A DNA stretch of 64,000 nt from Tistrella mobilis KA081020-065 (GTDB taxonomy: Bacteria; Pseudomonadota; Alphaproteobacteria; Tistrellales; Tistrellaceae): the NCBI RefSeq assembly GCF_000264455.2, contig NC_017959.1, positions 1-64,000 on the forward strand, in the 5' to 3' direction. Positions 1 through 11,009 of this stretch are shown here, one piece after another. A program made the translations under genes and the position numbers. Under the pieces are notes generated by a model. The model was given only the letters and a program-made list of their open reading frames with translations. It was not told where the DNA came from and did not search any database. Position 1 is the first letter of the stretch; every line of letters begins with the position of its first letter.

Positions 1-1233
1 ATGACACGCCAGCTTCTCGCAATCCTTGTTGCGATGACATGCCTCTTTGCGGTGCAGCCCGTGGATGCGCGGGCTGAGGAGACTGTGCTGACATGCCGGA
101 TCGAGGGGCATGATCGCGAGGCTTCGGTAGCCATTGCCGGGGACAGCGCCGTCTATCGCTACGGCCCGCCCGGCGGGCAGGCCGAGCTGACCCTCACCAC
201 GCCGCTGGCCGATCTCGACTACCGCCGCAATAGCGGGGCCGGCGACACGATCGACGAAGTCGTGACCTTCAACAACGGCAACACCGCCTATCGTGTCGCC
301 GCCGGCTTCCGGGACGGGCTGGCGCCGGATCCGTCTGCCCTTGTTCCTTTCGGCAGGCTGACCGTCTTCCGCAACGGCAAGAGCCTTGCCCGGCTGACAT
401 GTCGCCCCGACAGCGTCAGGCGCACGCACGATCTGTTGCTCTCCCGCATGCGGGCCATCGGGCGGGAGCAGACCTCGGATGGCGAACCCTTTCCGAACTA
501 TCCGATCGACTATCCGGCCCCTGCCGACCAGTCGCCCCCCTGCGAGGCGCAGTCCAATGTCGACAGCTGCTGGAGCAGGGGGGTGGCGGCCGCGCGCGGC
601 GGGGATCTGCGTGCGGCGCTCGGCCATTACGACATGTCGTGCGATGCCGGCTTCAACGATCTCGGCTGCTACGAGGCCGGGAAGATCTATCTTCACAGCC
701 GGGCGCTGCGCGATTACGCCCGCGCCACGGCGCGATTGACGCGGGTCTGCGAGGGGGATGATCCGGGACAGGGGCCCTATGCCTGCAAATATCTGGGCTG
801 GATGTCTCTGACCGGCACCGGCACGGCGCGCGATCTGGATGGCGCCTGGGACAGGCTGGCGAAAGCGTGCTTTCTGCACAACGGCATGATCACCATCGAC
901 CCCGAAGGCTGCCATTTCCTGGCCGAGACCATCCGTGCCGTGCAGAAGACCCCCGTGCCGGGATTGCCCGACAGCGATTTCCTGGCCTATGTCGCCCTTG
1001 CCCAAGGCTGCACCGACGATGCCGAAACCGTCTGCGACGAGGCCCGGACGTTCTACGCCACCGCAGCCGCGCGCGGCGCGACATGGATTACCAGCTGCGA
1101 CGAAATCGTGCGCGCCCGCAATCTCTTTGACTCCTGCAGGCAGATGACGGCGGCACCGGCGGATTACGAGGAGATGATGGCGTTGCGCCGCAAGCTTGTG
1201 GCGGTCTTCCGCGAGGAACTCGACGTGGAGTGA
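1..1233 (+). CDS. Secreted cysteine-rich Sel1/TPR-like protein of unknown function
   Basis: The protein (410 aa) opens with a typical Sec signal peptide (charged start, hydrophobic stretch to about residue 20, AxA-like end near residue 24), so it should be exported to the periplasm or beyond. Residues about 30-140 look beta-rich. From about residue 181 to 320 regularly spaced Cys, Ala and Gly residues in helical pairs (CWSRGVAAARGGD, CYEAGKIYLHS, CKYLGWMSLTGTG) resemble Sel1-like repeats as in cysteine-rich Hcp-type proteins, usually protein-protein interaction modules. The ATG is the very first base of the window, so its ribosome-binding site is not visible and an upstream start cannot be excluded. 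No enzymatic motif is recognised; function unknown. Confidence 0.6.
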   Translation: MTRQLLAILVAMTCLFAVQPVDARAEETVLTCRIEGHDREASVAIAGDSAVYRYGPPGGQAELTLTTPLADLDYRRNSGAGDTIDEVVTFNNGNTAYRVAAGFRDGLAPDPSALVPFGRLTVFRNGKSLARLTCRPDSVRRTHDLLLSRMRAIGREQTSDGEPFPNYPIDYPAPADQSPPCEAQSNVDSCWSRGVAAARGGDLRAALGHYDMSCDAGFNDLGCYEAGKIYLHSRALRDYARATARLTRVCEGDDPGQGPYACKYLGWMSLTGTGTARDLDGAWDRLAKACFLHNGMITIDPEGCHFLAETIRAVQKTPVPGLPDSDFLAYVALAQGCTDDAETVCDEARTFYATAAARGATWITSCDEIVRARNLFDSCRQMTAAPADYEEMMALRRKLVAVFREELDVE

Positions 1234-1274
1234 TCGGGGGAGAGTAATCGGGAGGTGGCGGGGCGGCGGAGGTT

Positions 1275-1691
1275 TCAGTCCTCGATCGCCTCAATCCCGC
1301 GATGCTTGAGGTCTTCAAGGTGATCTTTCATTGCCTGGAGCCGATCGGCTGGATGACCGCTCCAGGTTGCAACCTCTCCGGTCACGCGCAAGGGGGCGCG
1401 GGTGCGGTACGACCTGGTCGGATTGCCCGGAAATTTCTGGTCGGTGAGGTTGGGATCGTCCTCGAACGGTCCTGTCGGCTCGACCGTACAGATCCGGCCG
1501 GGCCCGTCTCCAATCGCCAGCTCCGCACCCCAGATGGCCGCGTCCAGCGTGGCGGTCATATAGACAAAGGCCGCTGTCCTGCGCTGCCCGAAGTTCGACG
1601 CAAAACCTGGCCTGATCAGGTCGCCCGGTTTCAGATCGACCTTCGTCCCGTGATAGAGCACCGGCACCGGGCCGGTCTTGTCGATGGTCAT
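1275..1691 (-). CDS. arr: NAD(+)-rifampin ADP-ribosyltransferase (Arr)
   Basis: Arr inactivates rifampicin by transferring ADP-ribose from NAD to a hydroxyl of the ansa chain. The product matches the family almost end to end: YHGTKVDLKPGDLI near the N terminus (His of the HGT motif), VYMTATLDAAIWGAELA, and the hallmark DDPNLTDQKFPGNPTRSYRTR, closing with GHP..L..M...L and a terminal I-ED. The residues equivalent to the His, Tyr and Asp reported as important in mycobacterial Arr are present. I chose the ATG at 1691 (138 aa), which leaves 13 residues before HGT as in short Arr proteins; an ATG at 1718 would give 147 aa and overlap the upstream VOC gene by 17 bp. It lies 10 bp behind that gene and is probably co-transcribed with it. 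Confidence 0.93.
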   Translation of the reverse strand: MTIDKTGPVPVLYHGTKVDLKPGDLIRPGFASNFGQRRTAAFVYMTATLDAAIWGAELAIGDGPGRICTVEPTGPFEDDPNLTDQKFPGNPTRSYRTRAPLRVTGEVATWSGHPADRLQAMKDHLEDLKHRGIEAIED

Positions 1692-1701
1692 CGGCTGGGG
1701 C

Positions 1702-2205
1702 TCACCCGGGTTGTTCATCCGCACCGCCGGCGGATGCGGCAGCTTCGAGTGTCGCAATGTCGATCTTCTTCATCGTCATCATCGCCTCGAAGGCGCGCTT
1801 CGCCGTCCGGGCGTTCGAACCGGTGGTGAGCTCCAGCAGCAGCCGGGGCGTGATCTGCCAGGAATGCCCCCAGAGATCCTTGCACCAGCCACAGGCGCTT
1901 TCCTGCCCGCCATTGTCGAGGATGGCATTCCAATATCGGTCGGTTTCCTCCTGATCCTCGGTGATGACCATGAAGGACACGGATTCGTTGGGTGTGAAGA
2001 TCGGGCCGCCGTTGAGGCCGACGAATTTACGGCCGAGCACGGTGAACTCCACCGTCAGCTCGGTGCCTTCCCTGCCACCCGGATAATCGGCGGCGGCCAG
2101 GTTTATCCGGTCGATATGGCTGTCGGGAAATGTCGCGGCGTAAAACGCCGCGGCCTTCCGGGCCTCGCCATGGTCGTACCAAAGACAGGTCACGAGACTG
2201 GTCAT
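1702..2205 (-). CDS. VOC superfamily protein, PhnB-like (3-demethylubiquinone methyltransferase-like fold)
   Basis: A 167-residue vicinal-oxygen-chelate protein of the PhnB/YjdN type. Typical elements are the N-terminal [16 protein letters not shown], the segment [18 protein letters not shown], the [18 protein letters not shown] strand-helix and the near-C-terminal [14 protein letters not shown]. Such proteins are dimeric alpha-beta domains; most have no known substrate. The ATG at 2205 is preceded by GGAG at good distance. It is the first gene of a two-gene unit with arr, so a role in handling or sensing a xenobiotic is possible but only inferred. Confidence 0.85.
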   Translation of the reverse strand: MTSLVTCLWYDHGEARKAAAFYAATFPDSHIDRINLAAADYPGGREGTELTVEFTVLGRKFVGLNGGPIFTPNESVSFMVITEDQEETDRYWNAILDNGGQESACGWCKDLWGHSWQITPRLLLELTTGSNARTAKRAFEAMMTMKKIDIATLEAAASAGGADEQPG

Positions 2206-2254
2206 GTCGGGTCTCCTTCATTCCGGCCCTGCCGGGGTTCAGGCGGGGACGTCG

Positions 2255-3391
2255 TTATCTCGGATATTCCAGCTGCATCGCGACGACATTGGCCGTCGCC
2301 TCCCCGTAGCGGTCGGTGATGGTCTCGAGCGCCCGGTCGAGTGCGTCGGCGGGGCGCTCGTCCGGGCTGATCGGGAGCCGGCGCTCTGCCGGCCAGCCGT
2401 CATGCCCGCTGTCCGGCAGGATATGGATGCCGTTCAAGCTTTCGACGGCCGCGGTGTTCCCCGACAGCGTGACCGCCTGCGAGCGGTAGGTGCGCGACCA
2501 GGCATCGGCTACCAGGGCGAGCGAGACCTCGTCCAAGCCCGGCAGCAGGTCGATCCCCCAGCTGTCGCGGTTCCACATCGCCAGACGGTTGGCGAGCACG
2601 GTGATCGCGAAGGGGCGGGTCATGGCGAACGCCGCGCTTGCATGGCGGGCGTCCCAGCCGTCCACCCCAAGATCGCGGGCGACGGCTTCCGCCTTCGACC
2701 GGCCGCCGATGGCCTCGATCAATGTCAGCATCATCGGCATGACTGCGGTGATGCCGGTGGTGGTGACGACCTTACCGTCGAAGACCATGCGCCGGTTCGC
2801 GGCATAGTCGATGCCCGGGTTGCGTTCAAGCATCTCGGCCCGATAGTACCAGTGCGTCGTGGCGCGCCTGCCGTCGAGCAGACCCGCGGCCGCGACCACC
2901 TTGGCGCCGGCGCAGACTGCTATGATCCGGGCGCCCTTGCGGAACTGATCCTGCAACCATGCCATCACCACCGGGTCGTCGTCGCGGCTCATCGCCGGCA
3001 CGATGACGTAATCGGCTCCTTGTGGATGGTCGGCGTCGAATGCGGCGATGGTCGCATCGGGCTGCACCCGAAGGGCGGGATAGAGCCGGACAGCGCCCGG
3101 GCCGGTCGCCAGCATGACGACATCGGCGATATCCGCGCGCCGCAGGATGCCGGTCGTCGCGATGTAGTCGTTGGTTTCTGTGGCGTCGTTGAGCCCGACC
3201 ACGGCGATGACGGGCCGGTCGTCGCCTTCCTGGCGCAGAACGGCCAGCATGGCGGCGGCTTCTTCCGGCGGGACCGCCGGCGCTTCGGCTGTGAGCGTGG
3301 CGGCAGGAAGACTGAAGATCCAGCCCGAAAAACCTGCCAGACCGAGCAGGGCGAGGGCAAGACCGCCCCGGATGGCACCGGATATCGACAT
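2255..3391 (-). CDS. Secreted or membrane-anchored DJ-1/PfpI family protein
   Basis: A 378-residue protein with an N-terminal hydrophobic segment (about residues 8-30, signal peptide or anchor) followed by a DJ-1/PfpI glutamine-amidotransferase-like domain. The nucleophile elbow is AVCAGAK near residue 159, followed by GLLDGRRATTHWYY, the typical DJ-1/GlxA sequence. A second part (about 270-378) is less conserved. The ATG at 3391 is chosen because GGAGG lies 8 nt upstream. The gene is divergent from a GlxA-like regulator with the same fold in its sensor domain, an arrangement that suggests regulation of this gene by that neighbour. Substrate or activity unknown. Confidence 0.8.
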   Translation of the reverse strand: MSISGAIRGGLALALLGLAGFSGWIFSLPAATLTAEAPAVPPEEAAAMLAVLRQEGDDRPVIAVVGLNDATETNDYIATTGILRRADIADVVMLATGPGAVRLYPALRVQPDATIAAFDADHPQGADYVIVPAMSRDDDPVVMAWLQDQFRKGARIIAVCAGAKVVAAAGLLDGRRATTHWYYRAEMLERNPGIDYAANRRMVFDGKVVTTTGITAVMPMMLTLIEAIGGRSKAEAVARDLGVDGWDARHASAAFAMTRPFAITVLANRLAMWNRDSWGIDLLPGLDEVSLALVADAWSRTYRSQAVTLSGNTAAVESLNGIHILPDSGHDGWPAERRLPISPDERPADALDRALETITDRYGEATANVVAMQLEYPR

Positions 3392-3431
3392 GGCTGCTGC
3401 CTCCAATGCACATGACCGGTTGCGGCGCGCG

Positions 3432-3494
3432 ACAGATGAACCCTATCTGTGCTCCGGCCTGGCAGACATGACAAAAAGGCGGTAATTTCTGCCA
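3432..3494. promoter_or_regulatory. Two inverted repeats in the divergent promoter between the DJ-1/PfpI gene and glxA-like regulator
   Basis: The intergenic space holds ACAGAT-N7-ATCTGT (3432-3450) and TGGCAGA-N21-TCTGCCA (3460-3466 and 3488-3494), the latter ending directly at the ATG of the regulator. Both are perfect. Such dyads between a regulator and a divergent target are usual operator candidates; which protein binds is inferred. Confidence 0.45.
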
Positions 3495-4505
3495 ATGCAT
3501 CATGTGGTCTTCATCACCTATCCCGGCTTCGAACTGCTCGATGTGTCGGGGCCGGCATCGGTGTTCAACGGCGCCAATCATGCTCTTGGCCGGCAGGGAC
3601 GGTCTGCCTTCTACAAGGTCGGTCTGGTCTCGGCCAAAGGAGGCGGCATCGAAAGCAGCAGCGGCATCGTCGTCGACACGATGCCGATCGCCGATCTGCG
3701 GCCCGGTGACAATCAGCAAAAGGGGGACGATCAGACGATCCTGGTTGCGGGGGCGGAACGGGCGCCGCTGCTGGCCGCCCTGGCCGATCCGGCCTTGCGG
3801 TCGGCGCTTCCGGCCTGTGTGGCGACGGCCGGGCGTTTCGGCTCGGTTTGCTCCGGCGGCTTTCTGCTCGCCACGCTGGGGCTTCTCGATGGCCATCGCG
3901 TTGCCAGCCATTGGGACGCCTGCAAGCCGCTGGCCGAGAGCTTTCCAGCGGTCACCGTCGATCCCGATGCGCTTTACGTGGTCGACGGGCGGCTTTGGAC
4001 ATCGGCCGGTGTCACCACCGGCATCGACATGGCGCTGGCCATGATCGCCTGCGATCTGGACAGGATGATTGCCGGGGACGTCGCGAAGCGGCTGATCCTT
4101 TATGCGCGCCGCCCCGGCTATCAGTCGCAGTTCAGCCCGGTATTGCAGGCGCAGGTCAGGGGCGACAGCCCGTTTGCCGAACTGATCGGCTGGATTCAGG
4201 CCAATCTCGACGCACCGCTGGACGTCCCCTCTCTGGCCGAACGCGCCGGGTTGAGCGAGCGCAGCTTCCACCGGAAGTTCGTGGCGGCGACGGGCGAGAC
4301 GCCGGCCCGCTTCGTGGAGACGGTGCGGCTCGATACCGCGCGCCTGTTGTTGTCGCGTGGCTTGCCGCTTAAATTGGTTGCGGCAAAGGTGGGCCTCACT
4401 CCGGTTGCGCGCCTGTCGGACGCCTTTGGGCGACGGTTCGGCATGGCGCCGAGGCTGTTCCGCTATATGCATGCCGGGACGCCCGGGCACGACGTTGCGT
4501 CATGA
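3495..4505 (+). CDS. GlxA/FtrA-family transcriptional regulator (DJ-1/PfpI sensor + AraC HTH)
   Basis: This 336-residue protein has the two-domain layout of the GlxA family: a DJ-1/PfpI-like domain (about 1-185, with GRFGSVCSGGFLLATLGLLDG carrying the elbow cysteine and SHWDACKPLAE) and a C-terminal pair of AraC-type helix-turn-helix motifs (about 220-325; LAERAGLSERSFHRKFVAAT, then the second motif LKLVAAKVGLTPVARLSDAF). The family regulates metabolism of amines, betaines and nitrogen compounds in several proteobacteria; the ligand here is unknown. No clear Shine-Dalgarno precedes the ATG because an inverted repeat abuts it, consistent with autoregulation. It is divergent from the secreted DJ-1/PfpI protein. 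Confidence 0.88.
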   Translation: MHHVVFITYPGFELLDVSGPASVFNGANHALGRQGRSAFYKVGLVSAKGGGIESSSGIVVDTMPIADLRPGDNQQKGDDQTILVAGAERAPLLAALADPALRSALPACVATAGRFGSVCSGGFLLATLGLLDGHRVASHWDACKPLAESFPAVTVDPDALYVVDGRLWTSAGVTTGIDMALAMIACDLDRMIAGDVAKRLILYARRPGYQSQFSPVLQAQVRGDSPFAELIGWIQANLDAPLDVPSLAERAGLSERSFHRKFVAATGETPARFVETVRLDTARLLLSRGLPLKLVAAKVGLTPVARLSDAFGRRFGMAPRLFRYMHAGTPGHDVAS

Positions 4506-4696
4506 AGACGTGCAGCATTCAAAGGGCATTTGAAATTCTGGTGGAGCGTTTCGGAGTCCGGATTCCCCCCCTCGGCCAGGTCAACTTCCGGCGTGTCGCA
4601 GGGGCTGAGAACGAAGCAGATCCTCATGCCGGATCAAAAGCCTGAGCGGCGTCCGGACATCCTGTACAACGATGAAGGGTTTAAGAGGCGCTCGCC

Positions 4697-6703
4697 TCAT
4701 TGACGATTGCCATCGCCAGCACTCATGGATGAGACCGAATCGACGAGGACAGTTCTCCGGGCAGGCAGATGGCAAGTGACGCGCGTGCCGTCGCCGGGAC
4801 GGCTTGCGATGTCGAGCGTGCCGTCGTGCAGGCGGATGAACGAGGCCACGATCGCGAGACCCAGACCGGTGCCCTCCTTCCGCCGGACCAGCGGGTCGCT
4901 CTCCACCCGGCGGAACGGCTTCAGGGCCTCGGGGATCTCCTCGGGGCGCATTCCCGGGCCGTTATCCGTGACCGTGAAGGTCAGCGACCGGTCGGGCATC
5001 AGCCGCACCACCAGAGAGATGCGGCCACCATCGGGCGTGAACTTGACCGCATTGGTCAGCAGATTGATCAGCACCTGACGCATCTTGCGGCTGTCGCACG
5101 AGACCGCGACCGGCCGGGAGGGCGTCATCAGGTGAAGCACATGGCCGGCCTTGCGGGCGCGGGCCGAGACGATCGCGATTACCGGACGGACGATGTCGTC
5201 CACTGATACGGTCTCTTCGTCGAGCGTCGCTTCACCGGCCTCGATCCGGGCCAGATCCAGCAGGTCGTTGATCAGCTCCAGCAGGTGACTGCCGGCACCT
5301 GCGATATCGCCCGCATATTCCATCTGCTTAGGCCCGAGCGGACCGAACACCTCCGCCTTCAGCGTCTCGGCCATGCCGATGACCGCGTTCAGCGGCGTGC
5401 GCAGTTCATGGCTCATATGGGCCAGGAAGGCGGTTTTGGCGAGATTGGCGGCCTCGGCCTCGTCGCGTGCCGCGGCCAGATCCTGCCGTGCCCGGTCCAG
5501 CTCCTCGACGCGGAGCGCCAGTGCCGTGCGGTGGTGGCTCAACCGACGGAGCATCCGGCGATGCGATTCGAAAGCGCCCAGGATCATCATCAGCAGCAGG
5601 GTGGCGAGGGCCTCGGGCCACATGGCCGTCAGCACGGTGGTCTTCAGCCCCGACATCGCGTCGATATGGATCAGCGACCAGGGCGTGCCGGCGATGCGGG
5701 TGTGGAAAAGCGCAGCCGCGCCTGCCGGCTTCAGAACGCCGCGGGCCTGCGCGTCCATCCGTGCCGCAAGGTCGCCGGTCCCGCCGGCCGCCTGCCAGAT
5801 CCGGTCGGGCATCCCGGTATCGTCCACGGCCGGCAGATCGCCGTCGCGGGCCGACAGGGCGATCACATGGCCGGCCTCGTCAATCAGCATCTGGGTGCCG
5901 TCGGGCAGGTCCATGTCGTCCAGCATCCGGGCGAGCGCCTGTTCGGTCAGGTCGATGCCGATGACGCCGCGAAACCCCGCCGGTAATGTCGCGCCGGCGG
6001 CGATCACCGGCCGCACGATCGACACGATCCGCCCCTTGCCCCCCAAGTCTTCATAAGGCGCGGTCCAGAAGGTCCGACCGGTCGGGTTGGTGTCGGGCCG
6101 CGCGCGCACCATCAGCTCGGCCGACATCAGCGCGTCGCTGTAGCGGGCAGCATCTCCGGCACCGAAGGGATAGAGCAGCAGAAAGCGCCGCGCAGACATG
6201 TAGTAGATCCAGGCGCTTTCCGGCAGCTGGCGCAGGGCGCCGAGCACGAAAGGCTCGATCGTCGCCACCGCCGCCATTTCGTCGAGCAGGGCGGGCATCG
6301 TCGACGGATCGTCGGGCAGGCGTCCCGTCAGGCGACCGGTCATGCCGGGGCCGGGCGGCACCTCGAAACGGTCGTTCTCGCGCAGGAAGGGCAGGCGGAG
6401 CACCGGTGGGCGGTCCATGGCTTGCGCCGCCGCCGTGCCCAGGGCATCGATCTCGGCCGCCGCCACCCGGGCCGTGGTCGTAATCACGTCGCCACCGGTC
6501 CGCAGACGGGCCTGGCGCAGGTCGATCTGATGGTTCAGCCGGTCCTGATACTGAACCATCAGCCCGGCGCCGGCCGCCCCCAGAACCAGGGCATAGGCGG
6601 TCAGCGCCACCCAGCCGGTCATCGGCCGTCGCAGCCGCCGGATCGGGGGGACTGCCGGCCCTGCGGCCGGCGGGTCGATGTCGCTGGACGTCTCGCTCGC
6701 CAT
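4697..6703 (-). CDS. Membrane sensor histidine kinase with periplasmic Cache-like domain
   Basis: A 668-residue kinase. One membrane segment lies near residues 30-50 and a second near 350-375; the roughly 300 residues between them are likely a periplasmic double-Cache type sensor (HVIALSARDGDLPAV region). A coiled-coil linker (about 385-425) leads to the H-box AHMSHELRTPLNAVIGMAE (about 430), the N-box INLLTNAVKFTPDGG (about 550), the G1 box DNGPGM and the G2 box GTGLGLAI. No receiver domain is attached and no response regulator gene is adjacent, so this is an orphan kinase whose partner must be elsewhere. The family autophosphorylates on His and passes the phosphate to a response-regulator Asp. 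Signal unknown. Confidence 0.9.
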   Translation of the reverse strand: MASETSSDIDPPAAGPAVPPIRRLRRPMTGWVALTAYALVLGAAGAGLMVQYQDRLNHQIDLRQARLRTGGDVITTTARVAAAEIDALGTAAAQAMDRPPVLRLPFLRENDRFEVPPGPGMTGRLTGRLPDDPSTMPALLDEMAAVATIEPFVLGALRQLPESAWIYYMSARRFLLLYPFGAGDAARYSDALMSAELMVRARPDTNPTGRTFWTAPYEDLGGKGRIVSIVRPVIAAGATLPAGFRGVIGIDLTEQALARMLDDMDLPDGTQMLIDEAGHVIALSARDGDLPAVDDTGMPDRIWQAAGGTGDLAARMDAQARGVLKPAGAAALFHTRIAGTPWSLIHIDAMSGLKTTVLTAMWPEALATLLLMMILGAFESHRRMLRRLSHHRTALALRVEELDRARQDLAAARDEAEAANLAKTAFLAHMSHELRTPLNAVIGMAETLKAEVFGPLGPKQMEYAGDIAGAGSHLLELINDLLDLARIEAGEATLDEETVSVDDIVRPVIAIVSARARKAGHVLHLMTPSRPVAVSCDSRKMRQVLINLLTNAVKFTPDGGRISLVVRLMPDRSLTFTVTDNGPGMRPEEIPEALKPFRRVESDPLVRRKEGTGLGLAIVASFIRLHDGTLDIASRPGDGTRVTCHLPARRTVLVDSVSSMSAGDGNRQ

Positions 6704-6822
6704 GCCGAGACGCTACACGACACCCGGGTTCCCGTCATCGGAAATGGCGGAGAACAGCCGGTGTCCGCAGCCTTTGCGCCACTTCGCGCACCGGGTGTCG
6801 CAATGCTGCCGCAGTCGCGGGC

Positions 6823-7431
6823 TCAGGTGTCGCCGGCGTCCTCGTCCTCCTCGCGCGCCCAGATCGGCGGCGGGCGGTTCATGGCGTCGAGCGCGCCGTC
6901 CAGGATGTAGCCGGCGGCGGCCTTGTCGACCAGTTCGGCACGGCGCTTGCGCGACATGTCGGCATCGATCATGTAGCGCTGCACGGCGGCGGTCGACCAG
7001 CGCTCGTCCCAGAACATCATCGGCAGGTCGATGCCGTCTGCGGTCAGGAACTGGGCCAGATTCTCGCGGAACTGGCGGATCGACTGGCAGCGCGGGCCTT
7101 CGGTGCCGTCCATGTTGACCGGCAGGCCCAGCACCACCGCCACCACGCCGCGTTCGCGCACGATCGCGGCCATGCGCGCGGCATCGACCCGGAACTTGGT
7201 GCGGCGGATCAGCTCGATCGGCGTCGCCACCCGGCGCAGTTCGTCGGAGACCGCGATGCCGACCGTCTTGGTGCCGACGTCCAGACCCATGATCCGGCCC
7301 TTCGCGGGCAGCATCCGGGCCAGCTGCCAGGGGGTGAGATCGGGCTTGGGGGCGGGCTTGGACGGCGCCTCCGGTCCGGCCCCCGAATCTGCCTCGGAAT
7401 CGGCCTCTGAGGCGGGGTTGCGGTTCGTCAT
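6823..7431 (-). CDS. ruvX: YqgF/RuvX Holliday-junction-resolvase-like protein (pre-16S rRNA nuclease family)
   Basis: The core from about residue 45 matches YqgF/RuvX: IMGLDVGTKTVGIAVSDELRRVATP with the first catalytic Asp, VVLGLPVNMDGTEGPRC, then DERWSTAAVQRYM and DKAAAGYILDGAL with the remaining acidic residues. Known roles are 5' processing of 16S rRNA and, in some reports, DNA junction handling. The N terminus carries an extra, acidic and Pro-rich low-complexity extension (about residues 5-35), longer than the usual family start. I chose ATG 7431 (202 aa); an ATG at 7488 in the same frame would add 19 residues. The gene is divergent from gatC, a common alphaproteobacterial arrangement. 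Confidence 0.9.
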   Translation of the reverse strand: MTNRNPASEADSEADSGAGPEAPSKPAPKPDLTPWQLARMLPAKGRIMGLDVGTKTVGIAVSDELRRVATPIELIRRTKFRVDAARMAAIVRERGVVAVVLGLPVNMDGTEGPRCQSIRQFRENLAQFLTADGIDLPMMFWDERWSTAAVQRYMIDADMSRKRRAELVDKAAAGYILDGALDAMNRPPPIWAREEDEDAGDT

Positions 7432-7646
7432 AACGGGTGTTACCTTGCGGCCTCGCTGCCGCTGAACGGGTGTGTCGAGAGCCGCCATCTGGCCGCTTTT
7501 CCGCCAGGAATGTCAAGCACGGGGACCTGTGCCTGCGCGAAGGTGCACGGGGTGCCCGTCGACCGGCCCGGGAAGCGGCCGTCGTCAGATTGACTGCCGG
7601 TTCTCGCGAAACCGGCCGCCGGAACCATTGGAGTGGGGCAGCGACG

Positions 7647-7934
7647 ATGACGCTCGATCGAGCCGCCGTCAGGAAGATCGCCACCCTCGCCCGTCTGGAT
7701 GTGCCCGAAGACGAACTCGACGGCTATGCCCGCGAGCTGGGCGGCATTCTCGACTGGGTGGAGCAGCTGCGCGAGGTCGACACGCAAGGGGTGGCGCCGA
7801 TGACCGGTGCCGCCGACAAGGGGCTGCCGCAGCGCCCCGACGTCGTGACCGACGGCAATTGCCGCGACAAGGTGATGGCCAACAATCCGGCCGGCGACCC
7901 CGTCTTCTTCGTCGTCCCCAAGGTCGTGGAGTGA
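7647..7934 (+). CDS. gatC: Asp-tRNA(Asn)/Glu-tRNA(Gln) amidotransferase subunit C
   Basis: A 95-residue GatC with the full family pattern: [36 protein letters not shown] at the N terminus and VAPM followed by a C-terminal FFVVPKVVE tail. GatC wraps around GatA and stabilises the heterotrimer that converts misacylated Glu-tRNA(Gln) or Asp-tRNA(Asn) to the amide. The ATG at 7647 follows a purine-rich GAGTGGGG. It begins the gatCAB operon; gatA starts 5 bp after its stop. Confidence 0.97.
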   Translation: MTLDRAAVRKIATLARLDVPEDELDGYARELGGILDWVEQLREVDTQGVAPMTGAADKGLPQRPDVVTDGNCRDKVMANNPAGDPVFFVVPKVVE

Positions 7935-7939
7935 TCGAC

Positions 7940-9429
<1,490 letters not shown>

Positions 9430-9433
<4 letters not shown>

Positions 9434-10881
9434 GCCTGATCCGCGGCAACACGGGTGACTGGGAGATCGTGATCGGTCTCGAGGTCCATGCCCAGGTGTC
9501 GAGCAACGCCAAGCTGTTCTCGGGCGCTGCCACCGCCTATGGCGCCGAGCCCAATACCCAGGTCTCGCTGATCGATGCGGCCATGCCGGGCATGCTGCCG
9601 GTGATCAACGAATGGTGCGTGGCCCAGGCCGTGCGCACCGGCATCGCGCTGAATGCGCAGATCAACCGGCACTCGGTCTTCGACCGGAAGAACTATTTCT
9701 ATCCGGACCTGCCGCAGGGCTATCAGATCTCGCAGTTCAAGCAGCCGATCGTCGGCGAGGGCCGGATGGTCATCGATCTCGACGACGGCGAGACCATGAC
9801 CGTCGGCATCGAACGCCTGCATCTGGAACAGGATGCCGGCAAGTCGATGCACGATCAGCGCCCCGGCGAGACCCTGATCGACCTGAACCGGTCGGGTGTG
9901 GCGCTGATGGAGATCGTGTCGAAGCCCGACATGCGCTCGCCCGAGCAGGCCGGCGCCTATATGCGCAAGCTGCGCACGATCCTGCGTTATATCGGCTCGT
10001 GCGACGGCAACATGGAAGAGGGGTCGCTGCGCTGCGACGCCAATGTGTCCGTGCGCCGTCCGGGCGGGCCGCTCGGCACGCGCTGCGAGATCAAGAACCT
10101 GAACTCGATCCGCCACATCATGCGGGCGATCGAGTTCGAGGCGCATCGCCAGATCGGCATCATCGAGGATGGCGGCTCCATCTCGCAGGAGACCCGGCTC
10201 TACGACGTCAACAAGGGCGAGACCCGGACCATGCGCTCCAAGGAAGAGGCGCATGACTACCGCTACTTCCCGGATCCGGATCTGCTGCCGCTGAAATTCG
10301 ACGAGGCCTTCGTCGAGACCCAGCGCGCGGCGCTCCCCGAACTGCCCGATGCCAAGAAGGCCCGCTTCCAGGATCAGTACGGGCTGTCGGCCTATGATGC
10401 CGGCGTGCTGGTGGGTGAGCAGGTCTCGGCCGATTTCTTCGAGACCGCGGCGAAGGGCCGCGATGCCAAGCTGGTCGCCAACTGGATGAGCACCGAGCTG
10501 TTCGGCGCGCTCAACCGGCTGTCGAAGGGCATCGAAGAGAGCCCGGTTTCGGCCGAGGCGCTGGGCGGTCTGGTCGATCTGATCCAGGACGGCACCATCT
10601 CGGGCCGCATCGCGAAGGAAGTCTTCGCCGAGATGCTCGAGACGGGCGAGACCGCCGGCCAGGTGGTCGAGCGCAAGGGGCTGAAGCAGGTCTCGGACGA
10701 AGGCGCGATCGCCGCCGCCATCGATCAGGTCATCGCCGCCAACCCGGACAAGCTGGCCGAGTACAAGGGCGGCAAGACCAAGCTGGCGGGCTTCTTCGTC
10801 GGCCAGGTGATGAAGGCGACCGGCGGCAAGGCGAACCCGCAGGTGGTCAACAAGCTGCTGAACGACAAGCTGAACGCCTGA
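9430..10881 (+). CDS. gatB: Asp-tRNA(Asn)/Glu-tRNA(Gln) amidotransferase subunit B
   Basis: This 483-residue subunit activates the misacyl-tRNA by phosphorylation and performs transamidation. Family hallmarks are [21 protein letters not shown] at the N terminus, the [19 protein letters not shown] motif, [13 protein letters not shown], and the C-terminal YqeY-like helical domain ending in [13 protein letters not shown]. Full length. The ATG overlaps the gatA stop (ATGA). A strong hairpin follows 35 bp downstream and probably ends the operon. Confidence 0.98.
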
Positions 10882-10915
10882 GCCCAGGATCGTTCGGCAC
10901 GCCGGCGCATGATCA

Positions 10916-10950
10916 GGGCCCGGTCTCCCCAGGGAGGCCGGGCCTTCATT
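10916..10950 (+). terminator. Intrinsic terminator of gatCAB
   Basis: GGCCCGGTCTCC (10917-10928), loop CCAG, then GGAGGCCGGGCC (10933-10944): a 12-bp stem with one T-G pair, followed by TTCATT. It lies 35 bp after the gatB stop and before the next gene. Confidence 0.75.
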
Positions 10951-11009
10951 CTGCGCGACCGATGCGCGCGGGGCGGCACTGCCGCTTGCCAACGCCGCCG
11001 TGACGGGCG

